This document shows, piece after piece, positions 1 to 7,270 of a DNA stretch of 64,000 bases. The notes under the pieces are model-generated. The model did no database searches. It saw only the letters and a list, made by a program, of their open reading frames with translations, and was not told where the DNA came from. The stretch comes from Kitasatospora aureofaciens. Lineage in GTDB: Bacteria; Actinomycetota; Actinomycetes; Streptomycetales; Streptomycetaceae. The stretch lies in NCBI RefSeq assembly GCF_001188955.3, contig NZ_JPRF03000037.1, positions 20,526 to 84,525 on the forward strand. Direction: 5' to 3'. The stretch's first letter is position 1; each line of letters starts with the position of its first letter. A program made the position numbers and the translations under genes.

Positions 1-88
1 GATCCAGGCCCTGGACCGCGTGCCAGTCGCCGTAACTCTTGCGCAGGCCGCGGACTGAGACGGGGTGCTCCCCGACGGCAGTCGCCAC
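1..88 (-). CDS. ABC transporter ATP-binding protein, N-terminal fragment (runs off the window)
   Basis: Only the first 29 codons are visible. A GTG start at 88 follows a GAGGAG ribosome site, and the peptide contains VRGLRKSYGDWHAVQGLD, the typical opening of an ABC-2-type exporter ATPase just before the Walker A segment. It lies about 90 bases downstream of the precursor-peptide gene on the same strand, so it is probably cotranscribed and may export the peptide product. No Walker motif is inside the window, so the subfamily is inferred from the N-terminus only. Confidence 0.7.
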   Translation of the reverse strand, partial: MATAVGEHPVSVRGLRKSYGDWHAVQGLD

Positions 89-181
89 TGTGGATCGCTC
101 CTCTGTGGGGTGTTCAGGCCGACCTGGCACTCAGGTCGACCGGCCGGGCGCCTTGCCCGGCGGGCGGGTTTCCCGGCTCGA

Positions 182-550
182 TCAGGTGCAGCAGCAGCAC
201 GGGCAGCAGCAGGAGTTGCCGCCGGCCGCGATGTCCGACAGGTCGCCCTCGCTCAGCTCGGCGGTGTCGATCTGCGGGGTCTCCGGGATGTGGAACTCGT
301 AACGGCCGGTCGCCAGACCGATCTCGTACAGCTCCACCTGCACCTCGAGGTTGCCCTCCTGCTCGCCCTCGGCGGCAGTCTGGACGATGACGATCTCGGC
401 GTCGGCCGGGAGCTCCAGGCCGGCCTCGGCGAGGGCGGCGCGGGCGTCGGTACGCAGGCGGGCCGCGTACTCCTCGCTCGACCAGGCGCTGATCAGGGCG
501 CGGGTGTAGCCGTTGACGAACTCGGCCCGCTTCCTCTGGTCCAAAGCCAT
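182..550 (-). CDS. NHLP-type (nitrile-hydratase-like leader) RiPP precursor with polycysteine core
   Basis: Encodes a 122-residue protein with an ATG start and an AAAGGA ribosome site about ten bases upstream. Residues about 20-75 (EEYAARLRTDARAALAEAGLELP region) resemble the alpha-subunit-like leader of nitrile hydratase, a known RiPP leader class (NHLP). The end is acidic, then Ala-Ala-Gly-Gly at 108-111, a double-glycine site of the kind cut by peptidase-containing ABC exporters. The remaining 11 residues, NSCCCPCCCCT, would be the core: seven of eleven are cysteine. NHLP leaders often occur with YcaO/cyclodehydratase or radical SAM enzymes; none is inside this window, so the modification is unknown. 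It is followed by an ABC ATPase and divergent from a P450/methyltransferase operon. Confidence 0.85.
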   Translation of the reverse strand: MALDQRKRAEFVNGYTRALISAWSSEEYAARLRTDARAALAEAGLELPADAEIVIVQTAAEGEQEGNLEVQVELYEIGLATGRYEFHIPETPQIDTAELSEGDLSDIAAGGNSCCCPCCCCT

Positions 551-777
551 GAGAATATTCCTTTTCTCTGGTTACCGGATTGTCGGCGGACCTCGGCACT
601 CGGTGCCGAACACTTGGTGACGGGCACCCGGTGCTTTGCACTTCCTGCTTCCCGGCGCCGCCGACGAATGAAGAATGTCACGGCCGCAATTGGCCGCCAA
701 GACCTCACTTCCGACGCCTGGACTAAGTATTGAGCACGTGCGGCGGGTGCGGTAGATTTCAGCCGTCACGCACCCAT

Positions 778-825
778 GAATACGCATCAGAATACGTATC
801 GGAATACGCATCCGAATGCGTACCG
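778..825. repeat. Four tandem 12-base repeats (GAATACGCATCN)
   Basis: Four consecutive copies start at 778, 790, 802 and 814: GAATACGCATCA, GAATACGTATCG, GAATACGCATCC, GAATGCGTACCG. They lie about 80-125 bases upstream of the P450 start and directly abut the palindrome at 829-846, whose half-site AATGCGTAC is contained in the fourth copy. Phased repeats of this kind are usual for regulator binding. Confidence 0.8.
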
Positions 826-828
826 GGA

Positions 829-846
829 AATGCGTACGTACGCATT
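829..846. promoter_or_regulatory. Perfect 18-base palindrome, probable operator
   Basis: AATGCGTAC followed immediately by GTACGCATT forms a perfect two-fold site. A further half-site GTACGCATT lies at 857-865 and GTACGCAT recurs at 5684-5691 upstream of the TetR gene and the carbamoyltransferase. The size and symmetry fit a TetR-family operator; the TetR protein encoded at 5784 is the obvious candidate, by inference. Confidence 0.6.
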
Positions 847-903
847 CGGGGATCGCGTACGCATTCCGGAAGTCCCGGGTGAGCATCGAGAGGAAACACG
901 GGG

Positions 904-2292
904 GTGGTCCGCACCGTGCCTACGCACACCGTCCCGCCAGGCCCTGCCGACGACGTCGACATGGCGCTGATGAGGGAGTCGCCGCTCGACTTCATCACCG
1001 GCCTGGCCCGCACCTACGGCGACGTCACCCGGCACCGGGCCGACGGCGACACCGTCTACCTGCTCAACCGCCCCGAGTACGCCAGGCACGTCCTGAAGGA
1101 CAACGGCGCCAACTACACCAAGGAGGGCACCCCGGACGACGCCATGCTGCGCCCGCTGCTCGGCAACGGGCTGCTGACCAGCAACGGCGCCGACTGGGCC
1201 CGCCAACGGCACCTCACCGCACCGGCGTTCCGCCCCAGCGCCGTCCGCACCTTCGACACCATCGTCACCGACGCCACCGCCGGGATGCTGGAGCGCTGGC
1301 GCCCCTCCGTCGAGGCCGGCACCCCGCTGGAGGTGGACCAGCACCTCACGGCGCTCACCCTGGGCATCCTCACCCACGCCATCCTCGGCGCCGACATCGA
1401 CGGCATCGGCGAGGGCTTCGGCCGCGCGGTGGACGCCGTCAACCGCTGCATCGGCCACTACGTACCGACCCCGGACCCGGACCCGGCCGACACCGCCCGC
1501 CGGTACGCCGACTTCGGCCGCGCCCGGGTCTTCCTCAACACCGTCACCCGCACCCTGATCGCCGCCCGCCGCGCGGGCGGCGGCAGCACCGCGGGAGGCC
1601 GCGCCCCGGGCAGCAGCACCGCAGGCGGCGGCAGCGCGGGAGCCGGCGGCGACCTGCTGGACACCATGATGTCCAGCCACCACCTGGTCTCCGACGAGGA
1701 CCTGCGCGACCAGGTGCTGACCATCGTGATGGCCGGCCACGAGACCACCGCCAAGTCCCTGACCTGGACGCTCTACCTGCTCGACCGCCACCCCGAGGAG
1801 CTGGCCAAGGTCCGCGAGGAGGTCGACCGCGTGCTCGGCGGCCGCCCGCCGACCGCCGCCGACCTGGCCGACCTCCCGGCCTGCCGCCGGGCGATCCAGG
1901 AGGCGATGCGGCTCTACCCGCCGGTCTGGCTGATCTCCCGCCGGGCCGCCGGGCCCGACGTCATCGGCGGGTACGACGTCGAACCCGGCACCCTGGTGTG
2001 CGTCAGCCAGTGGGTGCTGCACCGCCACCCCGAGTACTGGACCGAGCCGGACGCGTACCGCCCGGACCGCTTCGACGGCGCCGACCTGCCCAGCCATCTC
2101 TACCTGCCGTTCGGCGGCGGGGACCGGATCTGCGTCGGGCAGCACTTCGCGATGCTGGAGGCCGTCCTGGTGCTCGCCTCCCTGCTCCAGTCGGTCCGGC
2201 TCGAGCTGGTCGAGGGCTTCCCGGTCGAACCCGAGGCCCTGGTCACCCTCCGCCCCAAGCACGGCATGACGATGATCGCGAGGCCCCGATGA
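904..2292 (+). CDS. Cytochrome P450
   Basis: A 462-residue soluble P450 monooxygenase. The oxygen-activating I-helix motif AGHETT is at 277-282, the ExxR motif (EAMR) at 333-336, and the heme loop FGGGDRICVG has the axial cysteine at 410. Overall it resembles the CYP102/CYP4-like bacterial group more than typical short actinobacterial P450s. The GTG start follows AGAGG at good spacing. Residues about 225-250 form a Gly/Ser/Ala-rich insertion just before the HI region, unusual for the family. It overlaps the methyltransferase start by ATGA, so the two are translationally coupled. It probably oxidises the product of the precursor peptide locus or a linked metabolite; the substrate is unknown. 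Confidence 0.93.
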   Translation: MVRTVPTHTVPPGPADDVDMALMRESPLDFITGLARTYGDVTRHRADGDTVYLLNRPEYARHVLKDNGANYTKEGTPDDAMLRPLLGNGLLTSNGADWARQRHLTAPAFRPSAVRTFDTIVTDATAGMLERWRPSVEAGTPLEVDQHLTALTLGILTHAILGADIDGIGEGFGRAVDAVNRCIGHYVPTPDPDPADTARRYADFGRARVFLNTVTRTLIAARRAGGGSTAGGRAPGSSTAGGGSAGAGGDLLDTMMSSHHLVSDEDLRDQVLTIVMAGHETTAKSLTWTLYLLDRHPEELAKVREEVDRVLGGRPPTAADLADLPACRRAIQEAMRLYPPVWLISRRAAGPDVIGGYDVEPGTLVCVSQWVLHRHPEYWTEPDAYRPDRFDGADLPSHLYLPFGGGDRICVGQHFAMLEAVLVLASLLQSVRLELVEGFPVEPEALVTLRPKHGMTMIARPR

Positions 2293-3152
2293 CCACCGCT
2301 CCCGCACGCCCCGACGAGAAGCGCCCGCTCGGCGGCTCGTACGACCCCGCCCGCACCACCGGCGGCGGCCTGGGCGCCGAACTCGACCGGCTGGAGGCGC
2401 AGGCCGCGCTCTCCTTCCCCGAGGAGCTGCGCATCCTGCGCGAGCTGGGCCTGCCCACCGGCGGCACCGTGCTCGAGCTCGGTGCGGGGCCCGGCGCGGT
2501 GACCCGTCGGCTGCGCGCCGCGCTGCCCGCCGACACCGCCCTGATCGCCGCCGACATCGACGGCGAGCTGCTCGCCCACGCTGCCGGCCCCGGGGTGACC
2601 CTGCTGGTCGCCGACGGCGCCGAACTGCCGCTGCCGGACGCGAGCGTGGACTTCGTGCTGCTGCGCTACGTCCTCCAGCACGTCCCCGACCCGGTCGCGG
2701 TGCTCGCCGAGGTCCGCCGGGTGCTGCGCCCGGGCGGCCGGGTCGCCGTGACCGAGGTGGACTCCGCGCTGTGGGGCGCGGCCGAGCCCTCGTACCCCGA
2801 ACTCGCGGGCGTGCACGCCAAGATGGCCGCCGCCCAGCGCGCGGACGGCGGCGACCGCTCGATCGGGCGCCGGTTGCCCCGGCTGCTGCGCGCGGCCGGG
2901 TTCGGGCAGCCGGTGCTGCGCCCGTTCGCCACCACCAACGACGACCACCCCACCGACGCCTTCGCCCCCCAGCTCGGCCCGCAGCGCCTGGAGCCGCTGG
3001 TCGCCCGGGGCGTCCTCTCACTGGCCGAGCTCGCCCTCGCCGCGGACCGCTGGAACCGCTTCCGGTCGGACCCCGACGCCTGGGTGATGCTGCTCGGCCT
3101 CACCGTCGCCGCGACCGCACCCGCGGGCCGCGGACCGCAGGAAACCGCCTGA
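2289..3152 (+). CDS. SAM-dependent class I methyltransferase
   Basis: A 287-residue cytosolic methyltransferase. Motif I is VLELGAGPGAVTRRL at about 61-75, an acidic residue follows (AADIDGELL), and the post-motif segment LRYVLQHVPDPVAVLAEVRRVLRPGG is typical of the Methyltransf_11/25 fold. The ATG start overlaps the P450 stop in ATGA, indicating one operon. Substrate class (N, O, S or C) cannot be told from the sequence. Its context suggests tailoring in the adjacent cluster. Confidence 0.9.
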   Translation: MTTAPARPDEKRPLGGSYDPARTTGGGLGAELDRLEAQAALSFPEELRILRELGLPTGGTVLELGAGPGAVTRRLRAALPADTALIAADIDGELLAHAAGPGVTLLVADGAELPLPDASVDFVLLRYVLQHVPDPVAVLAEVRRVLRPGGRVAVTEVDSALWGAAEPSYPELAGVHAKMAAAQRADGGDRSIGRRLPRLLRAAGFGQPVLRPFATTNDDHPTDAFAPQLGPQRLEPLVARGVLSLAELALAADRWNRFRSDPDAWVMLLGLTVAATAPAGRGPQETA

Positions 3153-3190
3153 CCCACCACCCGTACCGGACACCGGAAAGGAACACCTCC

Positions 3191-3376
3191 ATGCACCCCA
3201 AGGTGAAGATCTTCATCACCATCTTCTGCTACATCAGCGCCGTCGCCGGCCTGGTCACCGCCGTGATGGACGCCAGCCAGAAGCCCGCCGACACCACCTC
3301 CGCGGTGGTCGCCGGCGTGCTCGGGGTGGCGTTCCTGCTGGGCGGCCTGGCGCTGACCCGGAAGCCGCGCTACTGA
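3191..3376 (+). CDS. Small two-helix membrane protein
   Basis: A 61-residue protein with hydrophobic segments at about 6-27 and 38-56, separated by a short polar loop (DASQKPADTT), and a basic C-terminus. The ATG follows AAAGGAACACC, a good ribosome site, 38 bases after the methyltransferase stop, so it is probably the third gene of the P450 operon. No family is recognised. Roles such as immunity or transport assistance are possible but unsupported. Confidence 0.75.
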   Translation: MHPKVKIFITIFCYISAVAGLVTAVMDASQKPADTTSAVVAGVLGVAFLLGGLALTRKPRY

Positions 3377-3418
3377 CGGTGGGGTCGACGCCGAGCGGCT
3401 TAGGTACTCGAGCAGCAC

Positions 3419-3464
3419 AACGGGTCGGGGGGTAAGGCTTCGAAGCCTTACCCCCCGACCCGTT
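3419..3464. terminator. 46-base perfect palindrome between convergent operons
   Basis: The two 23-base arms are exact reverse complements with no unpaired centre (TTCGAA at the middle). It lies between the end of the small membrane gene on the plus strand and the end of the carbamoyltransferase on the minus strand, as expected for a bidirectional terminator. The length and perfection are unusual. Confidence 0.8.
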
Positions 3465-3477
3465 CCGGGTTCCGCTG

Positions 3478-5487
3478 CTACTTGCCGTTTCGCCGCAGCG
3501 GGTTGATCACCCCGAACGCCCCGGTCAGCGTGGACGGGTCGACGAAGGAGCCGCCCGGCCCGTGGGTGCGGCGGAAGTTGTTCACCAGCCCGGAGAACGA
3601 CGGGTCCACCTTCGCCCGGTAGGCGGCCAGCAGGTTGACCCGCTCCGGTGTGGACAGCTCCTGCTCGGCCCGCAGCTGGTGGCTGCGCGAGAGGTGGTAC
3701 ATGCCCTCGACGGTGTAGCCGGCGTCCAGCCAGCCCTGCCACAGCGCGTCCCGGTCCGCCTCCTGCCCGGCGAAGTACTCCAGGGCGCGCGGCCGCGGCT
3801 CGGTCGGGGCCGCCACGGCCGGCACCGGTTCGGTGCGCAGCTCGACCCGCCGCCCGCACAGGTACAGCACCCGAACACCCTTGCGGACACAGAAGTTGAG
3901 CGCCTGCGCGGCCTGGTCGACGACCGCCTCGGCCTTGTCGTTGAGCGAGGTGTTGCACAGGATCGGCACCCCGGTGGCGGCCCGGAAGGCGTCCAGCGCC
4001 CGGTGCAACGCCGGGTTGGACTCCGCGGTGACGGTCTGGTGCCGGGCCGAGCCGTCCAGGTGGACGATCGCGGGCACCAGCTCCCGTACCTCGGGCCGGA
4101 CCTGCACCGCCTCCAGCATGTACGGCGACTCGCGGTCGGAGGCGAACCACTCGCCCGCGTGCTCGGCCATCACCATCGGCGCGACCGGCCGCCACCACTG
4201 GCGCCGCTTGTACTCGTTCAGCAGGTCCTTGACCTTCTGCGAGCGCGGGTCGCCGAGCAGGCTGCGGTGGCCGAGCGCGCGCGGCCCGAGTTCGGCCCGG
4301 CCGTCCACCCAGGCGATCACGCCGTCCGAGACGTCGGCGACGAAGCGCTCGTCCTCGAAGTCCGTGACCGAGACGATCCACGGCGCGAACTCGGCCAGCG
4401 CCTCCTCGGTGTCCAGGACGTCCCGGCCGTAGTACGGGGAGACGATCCGCAGGTCCGAACCGTCGAGCGCGCCGGCCCCGTACAGGCCGAGCAGGCCGAG
4501 GCCGATGCCCTGGCCGGAGTCGTTGGCGCACGGCGGGGTGACCAGGCCGCGGAAGCCGAAGCGGTCCATCAGCAGAGTGTTGGTGGGGCAGTTGAGCGCG
4601 TAGCCGCCGGTGGTGGCGAGGTGGGTGTCCTCGGCGCGGAGGCCGCCGACCTCCAGCAGCCGTTCCACGTTGCGGACGGCGACGCCCTCGCAGCAGCGCT
4701 GGATCACCTTCATCACCGCGCTGCGCAGGTGGTCCTCGCGGCTGAGCGAGTCGTCCAGCTCGGCGTCGGCGAGCTGCTCCTCGGCGGCGTCCACCACCGA
4801 GCGCACCAGGTCGTGGGCGGCCTTCCAGGGCTGGGTCGCCGAGCCGCCGAAGAAGGTGACGTCGGCGATCGCGGCCTCGGCGTCGAACTCGATCGCGGCG
4901 GTGGAGGCGGAGGCGAGCGCCATCAGCGAGCCGGGCTCCAGCCCGAACACCGTCTCGGCCGCGGTGTAGAGCGGCCCGGGGGACTCCACCGGCTCGAAGG
5001 TGATCCGACCCTGCTTGACCACGCAGCCCGCGTACCAGTACGGGTTGGGGCGGCTCTCCTGCGCGTAGTCGGGCAGCGCGTCGATGGCCAGGCCGACGAT
5101 CTGCCCCTCGCGGAACAGCGGGACGTCCCGCAGCACGCCGCTGAACAGGTGCGCCAGGCTGTGCAGCGGGAAGTCCTCCGCGCCGACCGGCTTGGGCACC
5201 GGCTGCGCCTTCGGCAGCCCGGGGGTGCCCCAGGTGGCGGTGACGTCGTCGAGGGTCAGACCCTCCTCCGCCAGCAGCGCGGACAGGAAGGCCTCGGAGC
5301 GGCCCTCCGTGTACAACGGCCAGAAATGGTGCTTCTGCCCGCTGACCCGTTCCAATTCCCAGACCCGGACCAGTTCGACGTCGGCGCCTTCCCGGCGCCA
5401 CAGAGCGACGTTCTGGTCGTGCCGGACCGAGAAGACCGCACCCGGCCCCGGCGGCGTGAGATAGGCGGAAAGGAAATGCTCGGCCAC
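3478..5487 (-). CDS. NodU/CmcH/TobZ-type carbamoyltransferase
   Basis: A 669-residue enzyme expected to transfer carbamoyl from carbamoyl phosphate, via carbamoyl-AMP, to a hydroxyl or other acceptor. The N-terminal Kae1-like domain shows HDQN at 23-26 and the metal-ligand pair H109/H113 (HSLAHLFSG). The middle has TGGYALNCPTN, followed by ELGPRALGHRSLLGDPR and a WWRPVAP segment characteristic of the family. The C-terminal YrdC-like part ends with VPILCNTSLNDKAEAV. The GTG start follows AAAGAGG. It is convergent with the P450 operon and next to the TetR gene. A carbamoyltransferase beside an NHLP precursor is unexpected; it could act on the peptide or on a second small-molecule pathway. Confidence 0.9.
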   Translation of the reverse strand: MAEHFLSAYLTPPGPGAVFSVRHDQNVALWRREGADVELVRVWELERVSGQKHHFWPLYTEGRSEAFLSALLAEEGLTLDDVTATWGTPGLPKAQPVPKPVGAEDFPLHSLAHLFSGVLRDVPLFREGQIVGLAIDALPDYAQESRPNPYWYAGCVVKQGRITFEPVESPGPLYTAAETVFGLEPGSLMALASASTAAIEFDAEAAIADVTFFGGSATQPWKAAHDLVRSVVDAAEEQLADAELDDSLSREDHLRSAVMKVIQRCCEGVAVRNVERLLEVGGLRAEDTHLATTGGYALNCPTNTLLMDRFGFRGLVTPPCANDSGQGIGLGLLGLYGAGALDGSDLRIVSPYYGRDVLDTEEALAEFAPWIVSVTDFEDERFVADVSDGVIAWVDGRAELGPRALGHRSLLGDPRSQKVKDLLNEYKRRQWWRPVAPMVMAEHAGEWFASDRESPYMLEAVQVRPEVRELVPAIVHLDGSARHQTVTAESNPALHRALDAFRAATGVPILCNTSLNDKAEAVVDQAAQALNFCVRKGVRVLYLCGRRVELRTEPVPAVAAPTEPRPRALEYFAGQEADRDALWQGWLDAGYTVEGMYHLSRSHQLRAEQELSTPERVNLLAAYRAKVDPSFSGLVNNFRRTHGPGGSFVDPSTLTGAFGVINPLRRNGK

Positions 5488-5783
5488 GGTTACCTCTTTT
5501 TCCTCGGTCTGCCAGGTTCTGTCAGGACGAGGTAATTCCGGCCCGTACGCGAGGGGATTTCCCGCACCCCGCCAGGGCCGGCCGCCTGCCCCCGGCGCCA
5601 GCGACTACCCGGCCATTCGACCACGCGTCCGGACGGGCGGTACATACTGAAATCGCCGTTTACGCACGTCCCGGGGCCGGGGCGTACGCATGCGCAGCAG
5701 GGCCCGGGCCCGACCGGCCGAGCCCCGGGACATGATCCGACGGGGTTTTTGATAAGTAAGCCAACAACTGTCACGATCCTCCC
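5488..5783. promoter_or_regulatory. Divergent control region with GTACGCAT site
   Basis: This spacer separates the divergent carbamoyltransferase and TetR genes. GCGTACGCATGCGC at 5682-5695 repeats the core of the operator-like palindrome at 829-846, and a related TACGCA lies at 5661-5666. The TetR-proximal end (5745-5783) is AT-richer and probably holds its promoter. No gene is seen. Confidence 0.5.
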
Positions 5784-6359
5784 ATGGCACGCCCGAGGAA
5801 GTTCGACACCGAGACCGCGATCGACGCGGCCATGAACACCTTCTGGTCCAAGGGGTACACCGCGACCTCGACCGACGACCTGGCCGAGAGCACCGGCATG
5901 CTGCGCGGCAGCCTGTACAACGCCTTCGGCGGCAAGCGGCAGCTGTTCGAGCTCGCGCTGCGCCGCTACCGCGAGGGCGGCACGGCCGGGAGCAACCCGG
6001 CGCCCGCCGACCTGCCGCCCCTGGAGCTCATCCGGCAACTGCTGCTGACCGGGGTGGACCAGACCTCGACCGACCACCGCGGCTGCCTCGCGGTCAACAC
6101 CGTCACCGAACTCGCCCTGCGCGAACCCGAGTTGGCCCAGCTGGCCCGCCAGGCCTTCGTTCCGCTGGAGGCCACGCTGACGACGGCGGTCGAGAACGGC
6201 CGGCTCCGCGGCGAGATCCGCGCGGACCGCACCCCGCAGGTGCTCGCCCGCCAGGTGATGGCCGGGTTCCACGGCCTGCTGCTGCAGGCCAAGGCGGGCT
6301 TCGAGCCCGAGTCGCTGCACGCGACCGTCGACGCGATCGTCGAGGACCTGCGCGCCTGA
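5784..6359 (+). CDS. TetR/AcrR-family transcriptional regulator
   Basis: A 191-residue regulator. The N-terminus MARPRKFDTETAIDAAMNTF and the segment TSTDDLAESTGMLRGSLYNAFGGKRQLF form the usual TetR helix-turn-helix (about residues 8-55). The C-terminal part has the HRGCLAVNT segment typical of the YcdC/AcrR-like subgroup and would bind an effector. It is divergent from the carbamoyltransferase. The shared GTACGCAT motif upstream of both units suggests it represses itself and the cluster; this is inference. Confidence 0.92.
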   Translation: MARPRKFDTETAIDAAMNTFWSKGYTATSTDDLAESTGMLRGSLYNAFGGKRQLFELALRRYREGGTAGSNPAPADLPPLELIRQLLLTGVDQTSTDHRGCLAVNTVTELALREPELAQLARQAFVPLEATLTTAVENGRLRGEIRADRTPQVLARQVMAGFHGLLLQAKAGFEPESLHATVDAIVEDLRA

Positions 6360-6364
6360 TCGCC

Positions 6365-6400
6365 GCGGCCCCGGGCCCTTGAGATTCCACCCGGGGCCGC
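6365..6400 (+). terminator. Hairpin after TetR gene
   Basis: An 11-base perfect stem (6365-6375 with 6390-6400) and a 14-base loop lie just after the TetR stop codon. No T-run follows, as is usual in this GC-rich genome. Confidence 0.6.
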
Positions 6401-6619
6401 CCGGGCTTCCTCGCGCCCAAGTTTTTGGCACTTCCACCAACAAAAACACCAGTCGGAGGCCACACCCCATGCCCCTCCTGCCCGTCATCCTGGCGGCCTT
6501 CTTCATGGCTCTCCCGTGTCACCGCGGCCCCCGCCCCGGCCCCTGCCGCTGCCCCCAGCGCTCCCCTCCCGGCGCCGGCCCGGCAGTGACCCATCCCCGA
6601 GCAGGCCGCCCGCCCCCGG

Positions 6620-7050
6620 TCAGGCGGCCTGCCGGACCTTGACGCCCCCCCGACCAGCGAGTACGAGCGGACCGTGACCACCGCGCCGCCGGGCTCACCG
6701 GCCACGCCCTTGCTGCGGCCGCCGAGCAGCGAGAACCCGCTGACCTCCACCGCCGTCCCGGCCGGAACGGTCAGGTCGACCCCGCCGAACACCGAGAACG
6801 CGTCCACCTCGGCCGAGGCACCCTCCGGGTAGGCCAGCTCCGCGCCCCCGACCAGCGCCGCCTTGACCAGGTGCGTCCCGTCCGCCGGAAGCACCGCCCC
6901 GGTGTGGTCCAGCTTGGCGCCGCCCACCGCGGCCACGTGCACCGTGCGCTCGCGGGCCGTGAACCCGCCCCGGTGCTTCAGGCCGCCCAGCAGGGCCAGG
7001 CTCCACTCGGTGCGGCGGGCGGTGGTCTCGGCGTTCTTCGTGATCTCCAT
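6620..7050 (-). pseudogene. LiaF-like / cell-wall-antibiotic-response domain protein, apparently frameshifted near its end
   Basis: From ATG 7050 the frame reads a repetitive beta-helix-like protein (GGLKHRGGF, GGAKLDH, GGAELAYPEG, GGVDLTVPAG, GFSLLGGRSKG, SYSLVGG) like the C-terminal domain of LiaF and related DUF1707 proteins, which sense cell-envelope stress. After SYSLVGG the frame breaks at a run of seven Cs (6645-6651 on the plus strand). Adding one base or removing two gives the expected ending V-K-V-R-Q-A-A and a stop at 6620-6622. Without this the frame runs on antisense to the TetR gene to 6103. Mutation, slippage or sequencing error are all possible. Confidence 0.65.
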
Positions 7051-7188
7051 GCCCTGAAATCTACGGCCGGGCCCTGAGCCCCCGTCAGTGCCGTGGAGCA
7101 CGACTGCCGTATGACAAACGTCATCATCCGCACCGGGCGCCACCTGCGCGTTTCCCTCCACCCGCGCCACCCGCTCCGCCCGCCGAAA

Positions 7189-7241
7189 ACGGCCCGGGCC
7201 CCGGGGCAGTGGCTGGACCACTGCCCCGGGACCCGGGCCGT
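7189..7241. terminator. Long hairpin terminator
   Basis: Arms 7189-7212 and 7218-7241 pair over 24 bases with a single mismatch around a five-base loop. It lies just beyond the stop of the minus-strand ATP-synthase-b-like gene and would stop transcription leaving that gene. Confidence 0.75.
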
Positions 7242-7270
7242 TGGTGGGGAAGTACGAAGGGGTGGGGACG

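Larger units (their letters stand above)
551..903. promoter_or_regulatory. Divergent control region between precursor gene and P450 operon
   Basis: This 353-base spacer holds no gene. The precursor-proximal side (551-735) is unusually AT-rich for the window. The P450-proximal side carries the tandem 12-base repeats at 778-825, the 18-base palindrome at 829-846 and a further half-site at 857-865, all listed separately. Promoters for both directions are expected here, but no -10/-35 pair can be assigned with confidence. Confidence 0.6.

Noticed and set aside
778..825. CRISPR-like array
   Set aside because: The units are contiguous 12-base direct repeats with no spacers and no cas genes; operator repeats are a better explanation.
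6103..6619. Read-through extension of the LiaF-like gene
   Set aside because: The extension is antisense to the TetR gene and has no family features, whereas a one-base change gives the expected ending.
6469..6642. Small ORF starting MPLLPVILAAFFMALP with GGAGG upstream
   Set aside because: After residue 17 it turns to Cys/Pro/Arg-rich sequence; an alternative frame (VTAAPAPAPAAAP) looks more protein-like, but joining them needs a frameshift. Too weak to annotate.
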